Shown one piece after another: positions 50,791-62,639 of a DNA stretch of 64,000 nt. The number at the start of each line of letters is the position of its first letter. The first letter of the stretch is position 1. A program made the position numbers and the translations under genes. The notes under the pieces were generated by a model, which saw nothing but the letters and a program-made list of their open reading frames with translations, was not told the origin of the DNA and did not search any database. The stretch spans positions 197,967 through 261,966 of the forward strand of contig CAUYUJ010004581.1 of the NCBI GenBank assembly GCA_963575745.1, read 5' to 3'. Origin of the DNA: Prorocentrum cordatum (taxonomy: Eukaryota; Sar; Dinophyceae; Prorocentrales; Prorocentraceae).

Positions 50791-50999
50791 TGCATGCCTG
50801 CTTCTTGATCCAGGCGCGGCCATGCGGCAGATAGTCGCCCCCGCGCGCATCGTGGATGAGGCAGACGATGTCCTGTGCCCAACGTGCCCGCGCAGCGGCG
50901 AGCAGGGAGGAGACGCATCGAGCAGGAGAAGGGATGGTGGAAGAGACGGGTGTGCACGGTTTCCCCTGGGGCCGTACGCGACCCGAGGAGGAGGAGAGG

Positions 51000-51136
51000 G
51001 ATGAGGAGGAGGAGGAGGAGGAGGATGAGAAGGAGGAGGAGGAGGGGGAGGAGGGGGAGGGGGAGGAGGAGATGGAGGAGGGTGAGGAGGAGGAGGTGGA
51101 GGAGGGGGAGGAGGGGGAGGAGGAGGGAGGAGGATG
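51000..51136. repeat. (GGA)n tract
   Basis: GGA/GGGGGA/GGTGA purine tract. Confidence 0.9.
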
Positions 51137-51167
51137 ATGATGAGGAGTAGGAGTGAAGGAGTAGAAC

Positions 51168-51212
51168 GACGGGTCGCCTAAGCCCTTCAGAGAAACCCTC
51201 CAGACGGGTGTG
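51168..51212 (+). repeat. GACGGGTCGCCTAA element, copy 1
   Basis: GACGGGTCGCCTAAGC followed by TTCAGAGAAACCCTCC. Two further copies at 58718 and 58759 also lie just 3' of a (GGA)n tract. Confidence 0.7.
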
Positions 51213-51840
51213 GATGGAGCAGCAAGAAGGATGGAAGGAAGGTGCGGGAGAGAGGTGAGGCAGATGGAGGCGAGCGGAGGATGAAGCGATGCGGGAGGAA
51301 CGAGGAGAGCAGCAAAAGCACCAACAGCGAGGACTGCGGCGCTCGGTGTCGGGCGACTCTCGCTCACCCCAAGCATGAGACACCCTGCTGCTAAAATCCG
51401 AGCTGTATTTCTCCCCGGAACGTCCGTTACGGGGGTGCGGACCCCCATGGCGGGGTAACAATAATATGGCAAGCGCGGCATGTAGCAACCGTATAGAAGC
51501 AACATGAGCAGTAACAGCAGATCCGGCAGCGGACATGACGACGACGACAACGACGACGGCAGGCGGCGGCAAAGGCAACGACAACGACGACGACAATATT
51601 GCGTTTGTGTGATCTGACAAGCTTGGTTGACCTTTACATACTTCTCCCTCCCCATTGTCGCCTCCCTTCTGAGGGGTTTCTTTCCATACTAGCTCCAGGG
51701 AGAAGAATTCCGCAATGCACTCAATTTATACCGCACTGCGCCGACATGGACGTCATGCGAGCTAACACGCCCGCGTGCAACTTACAAGCTTGAACGAAGT
51801 GCAAGGGCGTTTAGGTGGAGAGCTCCGTCCCTGAGGTTTG
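51213..51840. other. No recognisable gene
   Basis: Includes a GACGACAACGACGACGG trinucleotide stretch at 51536-51596. Confidence 0.4.
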
Positions 51841-53060
51841 GGGCATCTAGGGCGTCTCAGAGCGAATTGTGAGGGAGCGGGAGCCATTGTCGTCTGAACT
51901 GGGCTGTCACAACATCGAATGAATTATAAGGACGTCGCTGGCGAGAGCACCATTCCTGAGTGCGATAATGCATCTGATCGGGTCGTCTCCGAGTACATTG
52001 CGTATTTGTTTCGAGCGGGAGCCGTTGTCGTCGCAATGGGGCCTCCAAGAACTTGGCTCGATTCCTGAGTTTGGGGTCCTCTGGCCAGCGCGTCTTGGAT
52101 TGACCTGTGAATATCAGGCGGGAGCCATTATCGTCGCAATTGGGACCCCAACGTGTTGACGCAAGTGCGAGGGGCCCAGTCGTTCCTGAGTCTGGGGCCC
52201 TCTCTGGCCCCTGTGCTTCGGAGTATATTGTGAGGGCGTATCCAGCGGAACCGTTGTCGTCGTAGTTGGGTCTTCCCCAGCTTGCCTGACTTGCGAGGAA
52301 ATCTCGGGCGAGAGCACCGTTCCTGCAATGTGGGGCCTCTCTGGCCAGGGTGCCTCGGAATACATTGAAACCATGTATCGAGCGGGAGCCGTTGTCGTCG
52401 TAGCTGGGCCTCCAGCAACTTGACTCCAATGCCATGGTGTATCGAGCGAGAGCGCCGTTCCTGAGTTTGGGAGGCTCTCTGGTCAAGGCGCCTCGGAATA
52501 ATTTGTGAGCACAGATCGAGCGGGAGCCGTGATCGTCGCAGTTGGGCCTCCAGCAGCTTGACCCAATTGCGAGACTGTCTCCAGCCAGAGCGCCGTTCCC
52601 GAGTTTGGGGGCCTCTCTGGCCAGGGCACCTCGGAGCAATTTGTGAGCAAAGGTCGTGCGGGAACCGATGCCGTCGCCGTCGCAGTTGGGCCTCCAAACG
52701 CTGGACTCCATTGCGAGGTTGTCTCGAGCGAGAGCGCCGTGACTCAATTTGGGGACCTCTCTGGCCGGGGCGTCTCAGAGTAAATCGTGAGTCCTCCTCC
52801 TCCTCCTCCTCTTCCTCCGCCTCGTCCTCATCCTTCTTCTTCTCCTCCTCCTCATCCTCCTCCTTCTTCTCCTCCGCCTCCTCCTCCTCTTCCTCCTCCA
52901 TTTCCTCCTCCTCTCAGCAACGATTGGGCAGGAACCGATGCCGCCGCACTTGGGCCTCCAACGCGTTCACGGAACTGCGAGGACTCTCGAGGGACAGCGC
53001 CGCCCCCGAGTCTGGGGACCCCTGTGGTCAGGGCGTCTCGGAGTAGATACTTAGTGAGCG
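51840..53060 (+). repeat. ~140-bp tandem repeat array, copy II, with embedded (TCC)n
   Basis: Eight or nine units of the family at 19160-20060 (GGGGCCTCTCTGGCCAGGG, GAGCGGGAGCCGTTGTCGTC, TTGGGCCTCCA). One unit is split by a (TCC)n expansion at 52793-52916, after which the unit resumes. Confidence 0.85.
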
Positions 53061-53216
53061 CGCGTCGAACGGACGTGGTTGTCGTCGCAGCTGGGCCTCC
53101 AACACGACACACTGGTCCCCGAGCCCGCGCTCGAGCGGGAGCCTCGGTCGTGTCGAGACAAAGCTCAGCTAGTGTCGAGGCGAGAGCTCCCAGAGCCGAT
53201 CCCAGAGATCAGCAGT

Positions 53217-53590
53217 ACCCGTCCGTCGGTCGGATGGCGTGGGTAGAAGCATGAAGTAGGAAGGTGTGAAAGTAGAATGAGCGTCCGCCCGCACCCTCAG
53301 GACGACCGAACAAAGGAGAGCCAGTCGATCCTTGAAGTAGGAAGGTGCCCAAAGTGAGCTGGAACCTGAGAACACAAAAAACCCACGTTCAACGATCGAT
53401 GGGTATCTTGTCTCTAGGGGTGGGTATTCGACGACGACGACGGCGACGGCGAAGTTCCAGGGGCATCGAAGTCGCCTGAGAACGCCGCATCATGCTTGCG
53501 AGCTCTAGAGCATACCCGTCCGTCGGACGAAGTTGGTAGAAACATGAAGTAGGAAAGCGTTGGGAGTAGTTTGGGCTTCCGCCCGCCACC
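53217..53590 (+). repeat. Duplicated ~80-bp motif
   Basis: CCCGTCCGTCGG, GGTAGAAGCATGAAGTAGGA and TCCGCCCGC recur at 53217-53305 and 53513-53590; a partial copy (TTGAAGTAGGAAGGTG) lies near 53332. Confidence 0.6.
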
Positions 53591-53859
53591 TGAAGAGGAG
53601 CGAAGAGGAGAAAACGATCTGCCGACCCTGTCGGCGTGTGCGAGGGGTTTGTCTGTTCGAATCGTCGTCTCCGTCAATCGTCGTCTGCGTCGTTCACTGT
53701 CCCTGCCCCCTTCTCTAGCATCTCAGCGAAATAAGAAGCCGGCAATGCCGTAACCGAATCGAATAGAACCATTTGATCCCTCCCCCGTCGGGGGTCTGGG
53801 GTGGTGTGGGGGGGTCAGATACCTATCCCCCCCTGGGGATCCCAGGGCTGCAAAAAGTA

Positions 53860-54475
53860 CCCAAATAAAGCCCCGAGTGCCCGAAGAGGCCCCCGAGACG
53901 GTCCAAGAGGGCCCCCAATCGCCAAACGATCTGTCCAAACCGCCTTAACGCTCCCTGCCCAGGACACCTCCAACACGCCCCAACAAGCCTCCAAAGGCAC
54001 TCCCTAGAGGGCCACAAGAGGCACACATCAATGATTTCCCTTAAAGTGTTGGCAGATTTGGGCGTTCTCGCCTTTTCCGCTGCCCACCGCTCCAAGACGG
54101 CCGACGAGGCCCTCAAGATCGCCCCAAGACGTCCCAAGAGGCTTCCAAGAGCGCTCCAAAACATCTCAAGAGAACCCAAAGCCCTCCCAAAACGCCTCCA
54201 AGACGGCCCACGAGGCCCCCAAAACCGCTCCACGAGCGTGCCTTGACTGGGAACCCGAACTGACATTTCGAGCCCTCGGCCCCGAGAAGCTCCCAGGAAG
54301 CCCCAAGAGGTTCCCAAGAGGCCCCAAGAAGCCCACAAGAGGCCCCCAGGACACCCGAAAAGGCCCCCAAGAGGCTCCCAAGAGGCCCCCACCAGACCCC
54401 AAAATTCCTCCCCAGAGGCCCCAGAGAGCCTTCCCAAGAGACCCCAAGAAGCATGCCTGAGGACTCGGGCCCACA
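53860..54475 (+). repeat. CCAAGAGGC-type minisatellite
   Basis: Very degenerate 10-20-bp units (CCCAAGAGGCCCCCAAGA). Related DNA is at 55860-56045. Confidence 0.65.
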
Positions 54476-55859
54476 TCAACGTCGTCTTCGTCGCCACCGC
54501 CACCGCCGCCGTCGTCGTCGACGTCCGCCTTCATGGTCGGCGGCACCGGCCGCATTGCCTTCGCAATAGGAAGGCGCCTGAAATAGATTGGGATCTTGGA
54601 ATCCGAAAATTCCTCCTGTGAGCACCACGCCGTACCTGTGGGGGAGCCAGCAAACCCTGCGCATACGTTCGGTTCTTCTTGTTTGTTTTTCGGGCGGGGG
54701 GCACTCTCCATAACGGACGATACGGGGTCACGGACCCCACACATTCAAAATTGCGGCGTGTCAAGTATCACTTTCGAAACATTTGTGGAGTACAACACGC
54801 AACCTGAAACAACGTCCACTTTGGGCGCATCAAAGACAAGCGCTTCCAATTGTTGTTGCGAAGGCGGAAAGCCAACCTTAGCTCCAGCGTAGCGCTAAAC
54901 ACCACTTCGCAAATCTGTGTAATAGCCCGCTCAACTACGCCACACCCGTATGCCAGTATGCCAGAGAATCCGTGCGCAACAGAGCTGTGGACATGTCTGC
55001 AACAAGGCTTAGGTGTCCCACAAACCATCCTGTCGACGGCCCGCAGAAAGATGCGAGAATATCTAACAGCAGGCAGGGGCCCGAATATGTATTCGCCCAG
55101 CGGTCGTAGCATGCGTGTCAAGTGCGTGTGCCCCCAGCGAAGACGGCATCCAAGACCCGTCCCTCGACGCAGCCCCTGTCAAAAAACGAGGGCGGCCAGT
55201 GCGAATGGCATTTCGGCCGCACTCCTCGCGCCCTGGCTGCTTGGCACAAATATGCCAGACAACGCGACCCGTGCAAGCCTGGCCGCGCGGAGCGATCGCC
55301 CAAGCGATGCGACACAAAACAATACAAACGAAATGTGCTCTTCACACGTCCTGGAGTGGGTCCCAACAGCGGGCTCACTTACCAAGTTACCACTTCCTCC
55401 GCGGCAGGATATATTTCCCCTAGCAAAATCATAGCTCAGGTGGCCCACGGGGCTCCTCCGCTCCCTCCCCTCCTGCCCTCCTTCTCCATGCTGCCCATTC
55501 CCCTTTCACTACCCTCTCCCCCTCCCACTTTTCAATTTCCGGCATGACACCCGCCCCGCACGTGTGCAAGCCTGCAGATCGTCGACGAACTGCCACAATT
55601 CCTGTACCGAGGCGAAAAAAGACAAAGCGGAAATAAGTGGGCTCCATGTCTAACATCATGACTGCCATCTGCTCCTCCTCTTCCTCCTCCTCCTCCAAAT
55701 ATTCGTCCTCGTCCTCCTCCCGACCTCCTTGTCCCCCTCTCCTGATCCATCCCTGTCACTCATCCGCCACCGTGCCGCGACACACTGAGTGGAGTGATTA
55801 CCCGATGTCCGGTCTAGAGAGAATTCTAGACGGCCCAATCTGACCCGAAGATGGCTCTA
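54476..55859. other. Unclassified, lower-GC and complex sequence
   Basis: 54760-55430 has ordinary codon-like complexity and open frames on both strands. A minus-strand frame at 54768-55121 contains RYSRIFLRAVDRMVCG and RLAFRLRNNNWKRLSLM, but it has no ATG start at its boundary and no domain I recognise. 55440-55760 is pyrimidine-rich. Confidence 0.3.
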
Positions 55860-56045
55860 CGAAAAATCCAAGACGACCGCCGTGGCCTCCAAGAGGCTCC
55901 AGGAGGCCCTCCGGACGGCCCCAAGAAGCGACCGAGAGGGAACCCCCAATCTGCCCTAACATGCCCACCCCCCCGCCCCCCCGCGAGGCCTCCCAGAGGC
56001 CCCCCTCAGAAACCTCTCGAGAGGCCCCCAAGTATCGGCGGTGCA
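55860..56045 (+). repeat. CCAAGAGGC-type minisatellite, second block
   Basis: CCTCCAAGAGGCTCCAGGAG and CCTCCCAGAGGCCCCC words. Confidence 0.55.
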
Positions 56046-56654
56046 CAAACCTCACTTTAGTAAACCTCCCCTCAATGAAAACGGCCTAGGACCGAAACCG
56101 ACGGACCTGGACCCGCAAAAATGACGGTCCCGACGCCCTCTCGCGAACCGAAAACGGCCAATTCCTTAATCGACGTGTCAAGGTAGGCGGTCTATCAACC
56201 TCCGAAAGAAGCCCAGACGAGTCTTCCAGGAGGCCCCCCCCCCCAGAAAACCTCCGCACGCGTGCGCTCTTCTCGGCGAGGCCCGCGGCGAGCCTTGCGC
56301 GCCTCCACCCGGGAGCCTCGCCGAAGGCGGCGGGCCATGGACGCCGAGGCTCTCGCGTGGCACTGCCTGGGGTTCAGCTCCGGCTGTCATGGGACGCACT
56401 TCAAGGACATACTAATGCTATGTGTCTGCCTTGGAGGCGCGCGTCCGACCCGAACAGATCGTATACCCTTGTAGTACATCGTTTCCCGAGCGGTGTGGCC
56501 AGAAAGCGCCCACCACGAAGCATACACTACACGATTTCTCGGTGCGCGCGTCGCCCCTGGTGGGCGACGCACATATCGTAGAAGCATGTTGGGGTGACGC
56601 CGATGTCACTCGGCTGGACGCGTGCGGCATCTTCGCCGTCGGGCCCCTGCACCT

Positions 56655-56848
56655 TCGGGAGCGGCCAAGAGGGGGGTGTCCAAGAGGGGGGGGTGCAAAT
56701 CATGACAGGCGGCATGTGCGCGGCCCAGCGGGGGGGCCTGGGACGTAATAAAATAAGAAGAGGCGCCATGAAATCTGAGGAAAAATCATGGCCCGCGCCA
56801 TGAAATCCCCCCCCCCCTAGTCATCACCCCCCTCTTTTCCGCTCCCGA
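56655..56848. mobile_element. 194-bp MITE, copy 1, TSD CACCT
   Basis: Ends TCGGGAGCGGCCAAGAGGGG and, inverted, TCGGGAGCGGAAAAGAGGGG. Direct duplication CACCT at 56650-56654 and 56849-56853. The interior contains a near-palindrome ATGGCCCGCGCCAT. It matches 62829-63022 over its full length and in length exactly. No transposase. Confidence 0.88.
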
Positions 56849-57089
56849 CACCTCCAGAGCCTCTGCCCACGACCCGGGCACGACGGCGGGCTGGACCGAC
56901 GAGCACTGCATAGGTGCGTCCAGCGCCGCTCCGTGGGCACCGAGGGGAGCGCCCCACGGCCCCTCAAGAATTGAGGGGCCCGAGGACACACAGACAACAT
57001 ACACACGAATCCCAGGATTCCCCACGCTTGTCGCATGTGTATATATTTATCCATACGTGTACAGATATGTATTAGATGCTCGTCTCACC

Positions 57090-57169
57090 CCCATTCCCAT
57101 ATTTTCCCATAGTTATCTTCCTGGGAATGGACGATTGATTGCGTCTGTGTGCTTTGTTTCCCTCCTGAC
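57090..57169 (+). repeat. Dispersed repeat, copy near 57.1 kb
   Basis: Partner of 10142-10218 (TTTTCCCATAG, GACGATTGATTGCGTCTGTG, CCCTCCTGA). Confidence 0.5.
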
Positions 57170-58300
57170 AGAGCCCTCTGCAGCGCGTGCCTGTCAACCT
57201 CCGAAGATGCACATGCCAGGAACATCGGCATCGCTGCCTCCTTCCGCACCTTGCGAAGGAAACTCGTTCCCGAAACCAAGCAAGAGCCCCGCCACAATCC
57301 GAAATTCATTCCCGAAGCCAATGCCCGAAACCAAGCGAGGGGAGGGGCGCGGGACGAACCACCTCCTTCAATCCGAGCCTTCTCTGACGCGCCACCGATG
57401 CTGTCACTGGTGCCGCCGTGGATGGTGGTGCTGCCCTCCTTCGGCCCAACGGTGATCTGATCAGTTGCTACAAGCCTGGACTTCTGAGCTGCAACGTCTG
57501 CCCGAACGGACCCCAGATGATGGTTGTTTTGATGAGGGGAAGGATGGGTTTTGCGTCTGGAACAAACCTTGCACTCTTTGCCTCAGCCAGCCGTCAGAGA
57601 GAAACAAGTGAACGGACGGGCAGACTTAAGAAGTGCCTCCTCACGCCCGACCGCTGTTCCGTCCAACGCTCTCTCTCAGTAGGCGTCCCGCTCACTTAGT
57701 AAGAGCACGCGGCACGCCTCTCCCAGGGAGAGCTTCACGTTGTGAGGATGTCTGCATCGGCGCAGGAGCGAGCGACGATACTCGGCGGTGAGGTTGGCGG
57801 GTTTACCATCGCACGCCTGGGCCAGCTTGCACCCCCGCTCGCACCTGAGAACACCGCACCGATCGCAGAAGGTAGAGCGGAGGGATGGGGAACCAGGGAG
57901 GATGGAGGAGGAGCCAAGTGGACGCAGCCTCCAGGGAATACTTGGCCGTGGCCTTGTCGGCGTGCTGCATCTTCAGCGCCTGGAGCGCGGGCGCGCGCCC
58001 GAGTGGCGCGGAACGCTGAGCACGGCGGGACGGGGCGAGGGTTAGAAAGGGGAGAGGGAGGGGGGAAGGAGGCAGAGAGGAAGGGACGCGGGGGGGGAGA
58101 AAGGAGGCAGAGGGGAAAGGAAGGGGAGGAGGGAGGGGGAACGAGATAGAGGGGAAGGGGCGGAGGGAGCGAGAACAGGGGGGGCGAGACGGGAAGGGGA
58201 GGGAAGGTAGGAGGGACGGGGACAGGAGGGGCAGGCGAGGACGGAGCCGAGGCGGACGACGAGCGGACGACCAGTCGTGCAACTGCCACTGAAGGAAGAC
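57170..58300. other. No recognisable gene; purine-rich from 58030
   Basis: A short repeat of TTCCCGAA-CCAAGC lies at 57260-57345. 58030-58240 is a G/A-rich tract (GGGGAAGGAGG). Nothing recognisable is encoded. Confidence 0.4.
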
Positions 58301-58362
58301 ACGGGCCACACTGTGGGCCCTGCCTGCCTCGCCACTCAACCACCCCCCTCCTCCCTTCCTGT

Positions 58363-58713
58363 CCCTCCCTCCTCCTCCTCCTCCTCCTCCTCCTCCTCCT
58401 CCTCCTCCTCCACCTCTTCTCCTTCCTCCTCCTCCTCCTCCTCCTCCTCCTCCTCCTGCTCCTCCTCTCTCCTCCTCTCCTCCTCCTCCTTTTCCTCATT
58501 CTCCTCCTCCTCCTCCTCCTCCTCCTCCTCTCCTCCTCCTCCTCTCCTCCTCCTCCTCCTCCTCCTCCTCTCCTGGAGGAGGAGGAGGAGGAGGAGGAGG
58601 AGGAGGAGGAGGAGGAGGAGGAGGAGGAGGAGGAGGAGGAGGAGGAGGAGGAGGAGGAGGAGGAGGAGGAGGAGGAGGAGGAGGAGGAGGAGGAGGAGGA
58701 GGAGGAGGAGGAG
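58363..58713. repeat. (TCC)n followed by (GGA)n, hairpin-forming
   Basis: A pyrimidine tract (58363-58574, TCC with a few slips) meets a pure (GGA)n tract (58575-58713) with almost no spacer (CTCTCCTGGAGGAGG). The two arms are inverted complements. Confidence 0.95.
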
Positions 58714-58717
58714 CAGG

Positions 58718-58803
58718 ACGGGTCGCCTAAAGCTTTAGAGAGGGAGGAGGAGGAGGAGGACGGGTCGCCTAAAGCTTTCGGAGAGACCCTCCCCCCCGGG
58801 TCG
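58718..58803 (+). repeat. GACGGGTCGCCTAA element, copies 2 and 3
   Basis: Two copies 41 bp apart, separated by a GGA run; compare 51168. Confidence 0.75.
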
Positions 58804-60244
58804 AAGGGAGGATGGGGGCATGTTGTCAGAAGGAGGTCGGGGGGACGGTCTCGCATTGAAGAGCTAGGGAATGGGGGGGGAAGTTCTGCCGCAAGACTCG
58901 TCTCCCCCTCCTCGATGACTAACTACCCCATCCAAAACAAACAATCATTGTCGAACTTGCGTTTGGCCACGATACCCGCAGAGACATGACAGAAGCCACA
59001 CCGCGTGCAAACCATGGCCTGCTGGGTCACAAAACCTCGGCTACACGCATAAGCGACCCCCGGTACGAGCGGCTTCCGGTGCGCGGCTTCCCGGGGGCCG
59101 CGGGGGGACCAGACGCCACCGCGCAAGGATCTACTATCGCACCGCGCCTGGCGATCGGGGGACCCCTGTGACACCTGTGAGCCCGCACCAAAGGTCACTC
59201 CGGCGACGGGTCACTTGCACGTGAAGTCGAAAGCCGTGGCGCCCTCGGAGCTCGACGATATCCTCGGCCGGCGGCGGCGCGGACGATCTGCACTGCGGCG
59301 CCCTCGTGGCCTACTCAAACACTTCCGCTGCGTGCTCGGCGGCCCCTCGAAGGGCCGCCTGAAGCGCGCCGGGCTGAGCTCGAGGAACCGCCTGCAGTCT
59401 CTGGTACGGTTTGGCCCTGGGCCTCTGCTGGAAACGGGGCGCTCGCGCGCGACAATCTAGAACGGGTATTGCGCGAGACGACATAAGATCTTTCCGCGGC
59501 GGCTCACGCTGGCCGCCAGCGCGGCGCGCTACATTGGAAACGAAGGCGCTTCCGCGCGACCTTACGGCTGATGTAAACAGCAGAACAACCACCCCCAGAA
59601 TAAGCACCACGTCAAGCGAAACCTTCCAGCAAACGCACCCAAGGATGGAATCGAACAGGGCGGGGCTGCTTAGTAGAGGCCCGGGGCCGTCTGGCAAACG
59701 CCGAAGGTCGGGGTCGGAGCGGTTTTTCGTGGTTCGCCATGGATCGCAGCGACCCCTCTTTTAGCCGTACCGTGCTTTATGCGTGCGCGCGAGCTTGGGA
59801 CAACATTCGGTCAGGGGCCTGTACAACACATCAGGGCGGCCGGACTCACGATCTCGATGCGCGAACTTGCAAGCGGCCCATCACAATAACTTAGCCTTGA
59901 GCTGGGCAGTTCGCAGCAGGAGCGTCGTCGTTAAATCGGAAGGAGGCCCCTTCAATTTGATCAATCCCCTGCCAGGAGTGGGGGGTGAGGAGCGGGGGGG
60001 GGAAGTGGTCATAATGTCACAATACCTCCCCCGAAAAGTCCCAGGGGGAGGTCGCCAGCGGGGTTCCCGGTACAAGTCCCGCCTTCAGGGTCGGCGGCGC
60101 TGGCCGTAAGGCCTGTGCCATAGTTATTTGCAATAAGGAAGCACTTGAGTTGCTCAAGCTTCGGCCCACGTCGGCATGGGTCAGCAAAAGGGGACCCAAG
60201 ACTTCGTACTCTCATCTTCTTTTGAAGAGCATCCCCTTGGTCCC
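58804..60244. other. No confident gene
   Basis: A minus-strand frame at 59311-59697 has one membrane-span-like stretch (VCWKVSLDVVLILGVVVLLF) after a Cys, reminiscent of the ORF0 peptides. It lacks an ATG at its open start, and no gag or RT follows. The rest is unclassified. Confidence 0.3.
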
Positions 60245-60485
60245 AGCAAGAACTGAGCTGCCGTGTGGGGTGGGGGTGCGGGGGCGCGGTGGAGGCGGGG
60301 GGGGGGCCCGGGCGTGGTGGGGGCGGGGGGAGGCGTTGGTACGTTCCGGGCGAGAATATGTAGGTTGGGGGGTCCCAAGAAGAGAGCTGCCGTGGGGGGG
60401 TGGGTGCGGAGGGGCCGTTGGTAGGTTCCAGGTGAGAATTTGTGGGTTGGGGGGTCTCCAGAACAGTGCTGCCGTGTGGGGGACC
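60245..60485 (+). repeat. ~85-140-bp G-rich tandem repeat, three units
   Basis: GAGCTGCCGTG(T)GGGG, GGTTCCGGGCGAGAAT and GTAGGTTGGGGGGTC recur near 60255, 60385 and 60465. Confidence 0.7.
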
Positions 60486-61195
60486 GCCCAAGCCCCAGTG
60501 AACCAGGAGGAGGAGGAGGAGGAGGAGGACCCCCAGAGCTCCCCTGGGAGGGGAGCTCTGCGGGGGCTTCCAGGCCACCTGCTGCTCCTCTTCGCCGCGA
60601 GTGCGCTGCTTGCCTGTTGGGGCCGCTGGGCGAGGACAGGTTGCGGGACGTTTCGAATCGGCAGTCGGAGAGATCCTGGGGGGCTCCAGATCGTCGGCGG
60701 TGCGGCGTAGGCCACAGAACCATGCTTCGATCGCACCGCCGTCTGGGATACGACAGCAGCTGCCGGCGAGGATGGGTATGCAAATCATGCAACTAATTCA
60801 GCTTGAACGTGGCCCAATCGGGCCATCTGTATTTGCCCTCTGCCAGGTGTCGCTCCGTTTTCGAGTGCACGTCGAAGGCTCAACACATATCTGATAGGGC
60901 AGCAAGAGGCGTCGGCCTATCGAAACACTCTGACAACGCCTGTTTGATCTTCGTCTTAACTAGTCGCTGGTCACCAAACCAGCCTCCAGCCCGTATGGTC
61001 AGTCAGGTCGTGAAAACTAAAATGTCACAGTCTTCACAATCCACAAGCTCGGTCGCCTCCTGCTCACACTGGAAGGGCCCAACAAGAGCGGCTGGAAACC
61101 ATGCTTAAACTTGGTAGCATGAAGGGCAGAACTCGTCCACCAGATGTCCCACAGGTAGAGTTGTGGATGCCACGACAATGGACACCCCAACAGTC
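60486..61195. other. No recognisable gene
   Basis: A (GGA)n run lies at 60505-60530. The rest is unique-looking on inspection. Confidence 0.35.
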
Positions 61196-61204
61196 CTACC
61201 CTTG

Positions 61205-61280
61205 AAACTGTCGGAACATGTTCTAAACATGGTTTAAACATGCTTTTACATGTTTAAAGCATGTTTAACCCATGCTTTAG
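61205..61280. repeat. AT-rich cluster of ACATG/TTTAAA palindromic words
   Basis: Overlapping copies of AACATG, CATGTTTAAA and GCATGTTTAA, forming several self-complementary arrangements. Confidence 0.7.
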
Positions 61281-61679
61281 ACATCTGGAAATTAGTTGGC
61301 AGCATGCTTCCTCTCCATTGATCGTCCTCCACAAAGGAAGAGCACCTGGATAAGTGCCCAACCCACAGCAGGTCACGGTCCTGATGCGGTCCCTGACCTG
61401 GGCTGAGTGCCTGCGTACCGCGAGGCCCTCGAAGACGATGTCGAAACACGGGCTGGTCCCTCCGTAGATGCCTACAAGATGGCCCAGGGCTGAACCTAAG
61501 CGGTGTGACTCGGTTTCGTTGTGTTCGTTTTCCCTCGTGTTGTCTTCAATCCGCCTTTAACGCAACACAAGCTCGAAACGAAAACGGCCCACGAAATCGC
61601 CGAAACACCGTTCAGGTCCACCCCTGAGATGGCCTACACAAGTTCTCGAGGAACCCCAGGGACGTGAGAGCACAACACC

Positions 61680-61715
61680 AGGGAGGGAGGGAGGGAGGGA
61701 GGGAGGGAGGGAGAG
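61680..61715 (+). repeat. (GGGA)n microsatellite
   Basis: Nine pure GGGA units. Confidence 0.95.
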
Positions 61716-62244
61716 GATGGGGGGCGGTTTGACTGCAGTCTCGCAGTTGCATGGGCATGACGTCGGGCAAATGCGTGAGGAGGAGGGGAAGGGGGGAAGG
61801 GACACGGGAAAGGAGAGTTCAGGAAGAGGAGAAGAGCAGGACAAGGATGAGGAGCGGAAGCAGGAAGACGACGAGGAGGGCAAGGATAGGAGAAGGCAGG
61901 ACGAAGGAGAACCATTACCAATGCCAAGAGGAGTACACACGAGCAAACGGGGAAGGATCAGATGCCACCTCCCTCCATCCTCCCTGCTCCTCCACCCTTC
62001 CTCCCTCTTCCTTCTCCTACGGCCTCGCCTGCTCGTACAGCTGGCACAGGCCGTCCATGCCCTCCGAGAGCGAATCATACTCCAAATACCTCAAGGCGGC
62101 GACTCCGTGGCCATCGCACGGCGTGCCCAAAAGGAGGAGGCCAGAGGCAGGAGGAAGAAGATGAGGCAGAAACAGGACGAGTACGAGGGCGATGACGAGG
62201 GACGAAAAAGAACGGGGACGAAGGAGGAGAAGGAGAAACATAAT

Positions 62245-62585
62245 GACGAGGACGAAGGAAGAGGAGGAGGAGGAGGAGGAGGAGGAGGAGGAGGAGGAGG
62301 ACGACGAAGGAAGAAGAGGAGGAAAAAGAGGAGGAGGACGAGGACGAAGGACGAACAAGCGGAAATGTTATGCTGCCTGGGGTATTCTGGAGGTGCTTGG
62401 TCTTTCCGGGTCGCCCTGGGGGCCAGGGGATTGAGGAGGAGGAAGGGAGAAAGGAGGACGAGGAGGAGGACGAGGAGGAGGAGGAGGACGAGGAGAAGGA
62501 GGAGGAGGACGGGGAGGAGGACGAGGACGAGGAGGAGGACGAGGAGGAGGACGAGGAGGAGAGAAGGGAAAGGAGGACGAGGAGA
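62245..62585. repeat. GGA/GAC-rich tracts
   Basis: (GGA)n at about 62258-62300 and GAGGACGAGG repeats at 62455-62580. Confidence 0.85.
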
Positions 62586-62639
62586 AATTACTAGCCGGCC
62601 GATCTGCGGTTGATCGGGAGTTTCTGTAAATGGAGGGAG

